Part shown: piece after piece, positions 56,431-60,087 of the stretch
Numbering within the stretch: position 1 is the first letter of the stretch
Layout of the letters: each line of letters starts with the position of its first letter
Origin: Zygnema cylindricum
Lineage: Eukaryota > Streptophyta > Zygnematophyceae > Zygnematales > Zygnemataceae
Direction of reading: 5' to 3'
Length of the DNA: 60,087 nt
Assembly (NCBI GenBank): GCA_037447655.1
Contig: JBBHKE010000963.1
Location: 260,608-320,694, forward strand
Program-made: the position numbers and the translations under genes
The notes under the pieces: model-generated
Seen by the model: only the letters and a program-made list of their open reading frames with translations
What the model was told of the DNA's origin: nothing
Databases searched by the model: none

Positions 56431-57483
56431 CACACAGTGATTATTTCTAGAAATATTCAGATTGAGGATGAGCTGGATTCGGTTGACTTATTTAAAGTGT
56501 CAGACCAACGAGCAAACGAACAACAAGAATATGTCATTTTTCACCATACGCAGCGAGTTTTCTTTCCACCGCCAAGTGAGACAACTATTCCTTCAGTCCC
56601 AGCTGTGCCTTCACAAGATGTTTAACCACAAGTTCCAACTCAGACGGAACGAACTATTACACCGGCACAACCAGCATAGGTCATGGCTCAGACAAGGCGG
56701 TCCAATCTGAGGATGCCAACGATTTCAGCCTTTGAATTTCCGGGGGGAAGGAGATCTAACAGCCGTCAGCAAGCAAGCTCTCACTTTGTTTTTTTTGCAG
56801 TTACACAGGAGCCTCAAAGAATTCAGGAGGCCATTTCATCACCTAAGAGAAATCACTGGATCGAGGCGGGAAACGATGAAATGAAGTCGATTACGGAGGC
56901 ACAAACATGGGAGCTACTGGATCTTCCTCCGAGCAGAAAAGCCATCGGCAGCAAATGGGTATTCAAGGTGAAGTTGAACCCGAACAACACCATTGAAAGG
57001 TATAAGGCCAAACTAGCGGCCAAGGGGTATAATCAAAAAGAAAGTATTTATTTTGAAAAAACCTTCTATCTAGTTGCTAGATTTCCTACTGTCAAAATTT
57101 TGCTAATTCTAGCGGCTATAGAGAATATGGAAATACAGCAAAAGGATGTTAAAACTGCTTTCTTGCATGGAGAGTTAAAAGAGACCATTTACATGAAACA
57201 ACCTGATTTGCATGTAGAAAAAGGAAAGGAGGAATAGATATGTATACAAATGAAATCTTTGTATGGGCTGAAACAAGCCCAAATACAATAGAATTTGAAG
57301 TTAGATGAGTTTTTAGCGGGGCTAGGTTTTAAGAGAATTAGCTAAGATCATTCTGTATATGTTTTACAAGGGGAGGATGGCATAATTTACATTGCGGTAC
57401 ATGTGGTTGATATATTATTAATAAGTAAGTTTATGGATGAAATAAAGTGTATTAAAGCAGCTTTAAAGTCCAGGTTTGAGATG
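56430..57483 (+). pseudogene. Copia B2 RT (truncated by A6 LTR)
   Basis: Linker and RT: RRSNLRMPTISAFEFPGGRR, WIEAGNDEMKSITEAQTWEL, SKWVFKVKLNPNNTIERYKA (56683-57237), then KSLYGLKQA. The active site has decayed to VHVVDILLIS. The sequence ends at KSRFEM where the A6 LTR begins at 57484. RNase H is absent. Confidence 0.85.
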
Positions 57484-58657
57484 TGAAACTTTGTGTGCTC
57501 CATTGCCCATAAAATCGCAGATCCAAAAGAAGCTAATCTGGATAGTGCCGACTCCAAGTTGATATAAATCTAAATGATTGACCCCTTGACAATCAAAACC
57601 CCATTAAAGCTTCACCCCTGTGAAATAACATATTCTGTGTGCTCAGTTTCACCACAGAATGCAAAGTTAGAATATGAGTTTTGGACACATTCACCCACTT
57701 TGACTTTCCCTTAGAAATGCAGCCACCCTGGCAGGCAAATACTCTGACCGACTACATCTTTGTGTAGCCTGGACTCCTCTGATTCCGCAGCAAAAAGAAT
57801 CATTGAAAATAGTCAAGTAAATTGATAGATATGAATGGTCAAAGATGACCCTTTTGTACAAGAGCTCTCTCGGAGAGAGGCTGCCACCTACTAAATTTTT
57901 TAAGTTTTATCTCTCTCTAAAACTCTATCTACTAACGTACGGCACCAATCAAATTACTATGTCGTACAGAAAAATACAGGTGCCGGTGTACTTTCTGTAC
58001 GGCCATCGTACGACATGGCCAAAATGTCGACACATGCAATCTCCAGATTCGTTCACGTAATCCCCGGAGATGCCGCGATCCAATGTCATTTTGCCACGTG
58101 CCATCCTATGTGGCGATGACCGCAAACCGCCAAAATCTTCTTCCGCGATCTCGGCATCCTTTCCGGTCGTCTGATCGAAACCAGGTTTTGATCGTAGCCG
58201 TCATAAATACGTGGGCGGTATTTGTTTCACGTTCGAAACAAATGCGCGCTATCCGTTTCATAACCTTACCGTACTCCGCACTAAATTAAACACTATCTAT
58301 GCACTAAGTATTTATTGTCGTTAAACGAATTAGTCTACGTGTTAATATATATATTTATCAAACACACTACATTGTAACACTAGTTCTCGACTTAAGGGAT
58401 AAAACCAACGTCTACGGGTGTTATGACAGACGTCAAGTACCAAGATCAATTTCTAGGTTCGTCAAGTATATTTTGGTAAGTCTACCTATTTTATCCCCTG
58501 TCTTCTCTAGAGAGCTTAGGCAGCCATGGCTCTAGCTCCCTATCCAGCCTTCAATGACTACAACAAGTGTGGGGGCTTGGAGAGGGGAGTTAGAGGCATA
58601 CTGCCTCTGCCTTTTTCTATCCTATTTACAGGCCTAGAAAATACACAAATATCAACA
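57484..58657 (-). mobile_element. Copia A6 LTR (1174 bp, minus orientation)
   Basis: Reverse-complement family A LTR; in its own orientation it starts TGTTGATATTTGTG at 58657 and ends CAAAGTTTCA at 57484. It contains the GTAC hairpin near 57950-58015 and, on the + strand, the tRNA-like module near 58385-58460. The left flank is B2 RT and the right flank a MITE half, so the two flanks do not come from one target site. Confidence 0.85.
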
Positions 58658-58947
58658 CTTTTCATGCGATCTTCTTAGATCGCTACTTTGATCAGCGACC
58701 GCCCAATCGTCCAAATCTGACGGTTTGAATAAAAAATACCTCAAAACTCACAGAAAAATAAATTGTCCAAATGTTTTTCAAAATTTAGACATGACGTTAA
58801 ATTCTCTATCGATCGATGTGCAACTCAACCCTATTACTATTTTTTTTCATTTTGCGACCAATACAATATGGGTCTTAAAGTCATATTGTATGCTTTACAT
58901 ACAATAGGCATATTGTATGGGCCTACTTTCACCTACTTTTGAACTAT
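58658..58947 (-). mobile_element. Half of an ATAGTTCAAAAGTAGG MITE
   Basis: Inverted copy of 22105-22395, ending CCTACTTTTGAACTAT at 58932-58947. Homology starts exactly at the A6 LTR boundary; the other half is missing. Confidence 0.75.
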
Positions 58948-59090
58948 GGTTTGAAGTAACACTTAATGAGATCAAACACAAATTCTTACTACAGGGAAAG
59001 GGTAACTGAAACAAAAAAAAAAAACAAAAAAAACCATGACTTTTAAAGTGATTAAGCGATTGACTTTTAGAGTGATCTTCCGTACCTCGA

Positions 59091-59339
59091 CATCCCCTCC
59101 ATGGAGCAAAAGTTGAACTTGATTGTTCCGTACCTCCAAGACGCATGAGAAGGACGAGTAAAAGAATATTCTCGGGCCCAAAATATGGAATATCCTCCAA
59201 AAATTGTGAACGGATGGTCCAATTACTTCGCAAAGGGAAATATTTCGCCTTCTTACGAACAGACCATCATCTCGCACATCGTCAACAATTTACAAGCAAC
59301 AACAGAAATAACCAGAATATCTGACGGTCGGTCCTATTA
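59091..59339 (+). pseudogene. Short decayed ORF, unknown
   Basis: From ATG 59091 the frame reads MEQKLNLIVPYLQDA, one TGA, then SRAQNMEYPPKIVNGWSNYF and NISPSYEQTIISHIVNN, ending at TAG. The balanced composition suggests former coding sequence. No family recognised. The overlapping minus-strand ORF looks like its shadow. Confidence 0.3.
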
Positions 59340-59868
59340 GCCGTTAGAAAATATCCTCTGGAATTTCATGTACCCATCAAATTTGTTCATAGCCTGAAGT
59401 TTTCCTCAAAATAAATAGCTCCAGTGTTTGGTTTCACATGTAGAATTGTGTCGGTAGACAGTATTTGAAATACACAGACCTAGTGCCACTATCTATTTTT
59501 TCGTATGTAACAAATGCCTGCTTTAAAGTGTGAACCTGTATGTTGATTTTACAATATTCCCCCATTTCGTATAGTCAATTATTGACGGGAATTTGCAAAC
59601 GTCCTTAAAAGTATAGTGCTTGACAAAAATCGTACAATTCATAAACTTGAAGGGACAAATGTGTTAGAACTTTGACTAAAACGTTTGACGGCAGAATCTT
59701 TGTCGTAGGATTGGGTGGGTCAAAAATGCTCCTGTTGAAAAATGTGACCTTTTTGGCTATTCACAATTTGCCACGTTGCCATTATTGACAAAAAGGGAAA
59801 ATTTCATAAAAAATAGTGAAATACAAATGTATATTTTTCGCCTGCTTTGCGCGTCTAAGGGTACGTCC
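59340..59868. other. Spacer, nothing recognised
   Basis: AT-rich, no supported gene or repeat. Confidence 0.3.
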
Positions 59869-60087
59869 CCATGTATTAAAGTATATACTTTTCTCTGTTT
59901 TTGCCCTAAAATTCAAGGAACATTCACAAAAAACTTTAGATGTACGAAAAAAAACATTTTTACCAAAGTGGAGTGAACATCAATTCATACTTTGGATGTA
60001 CGGGGTGTTTGTCGTCATGTGAACGCATTTTAGCGTTTTCCCCTGTTCGACCCCCGGGCAAGAGAATCCAGTCCAAAAATAAACTTC
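59860..60087 (+). mobile_element. Left end of a third GGGTG-type element
   Basis: TAA followed by GGGTACGTCCCCATGTATT, the same terminal pattern as copies 1 and 2. Internal bases differ from both, so it is a relative rather than a close copy. The element runs off the window. Confidence 0.45.

Overview
The window looks like nuclear DNA of a land plant, probably a seed-free one (moss, liverwort, hornwort or fern type); I cannot name the species. The reasons are a spliced early light-induced protein (ELIP) gene, plant-type leucine-rich-repeat (LRR) exons of exactly 72 bp, plant Ty1/copia elements, and a Ty3/gypsy chromovirus primed by initiator tRNA-Met. Most of the sequence is repeats; only two or three host genes are supported.

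Region 1 (1-7.3 kb) is the 3' part of an LRR gene on the + strand. Two 72-bp exons (1164-1235, 6163-6234) and a terminal exon (6998-7232) are joined by phase-2 introns. The 4.9-kb intron is filled with a roughly 45-bp satellite, T-rich DNA, purine-only tracts and AAT-rich DNA.

Region 2 (7.3-17 kb) holds an old direct duplication, a 21-bp minisatellite that spells coiled-coil heptads, a possible small secreted peptide on the minus strand, and foldback elements. The largest is a nest: a foldback with 343-bp arms (13592-15731) whose apex was hit by a MITE and then by a PIF/Harbinger-like element.

Region 3 (17.2-19.5 kb) is the ELIP gene on the minus strand. Four coding exons can be placed with matching splice phases. 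Exon 3 is a symmetric 2-2 exon that begins like the helix-1 part of exon 4 and could be skipped without changing frame.

Region 4 (20-27.9 kb) contains GGGTG-type TIR elements with TAA target duplications, a second MITE family, a large diverged duplication with one identical 221-bp patch, and an unrecognised decayed reading frame.

Region 5 (27.9-58.7 kb) is a nest of LTR retrotransposons. Copia family A (A1 to A7) has LTRs up to about 1.17 kb that carry an antisense tRNA-like module. Chromovirus G1 sits inside A1 and carries an extra ORF after the chromodomain. Copia family B forms a head-to-tail chain B0-LTR-B1-LTR-B2 with shared LTRs; one B LTR was later interrupted by two family A LTRs. 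Almost all element ORFs are broken; many of the stops fit C-to-T decay of methylated DNA. The last 1.4 kb holds a truncated MITE, a short decayed ORF and the start of another GGGTG element.
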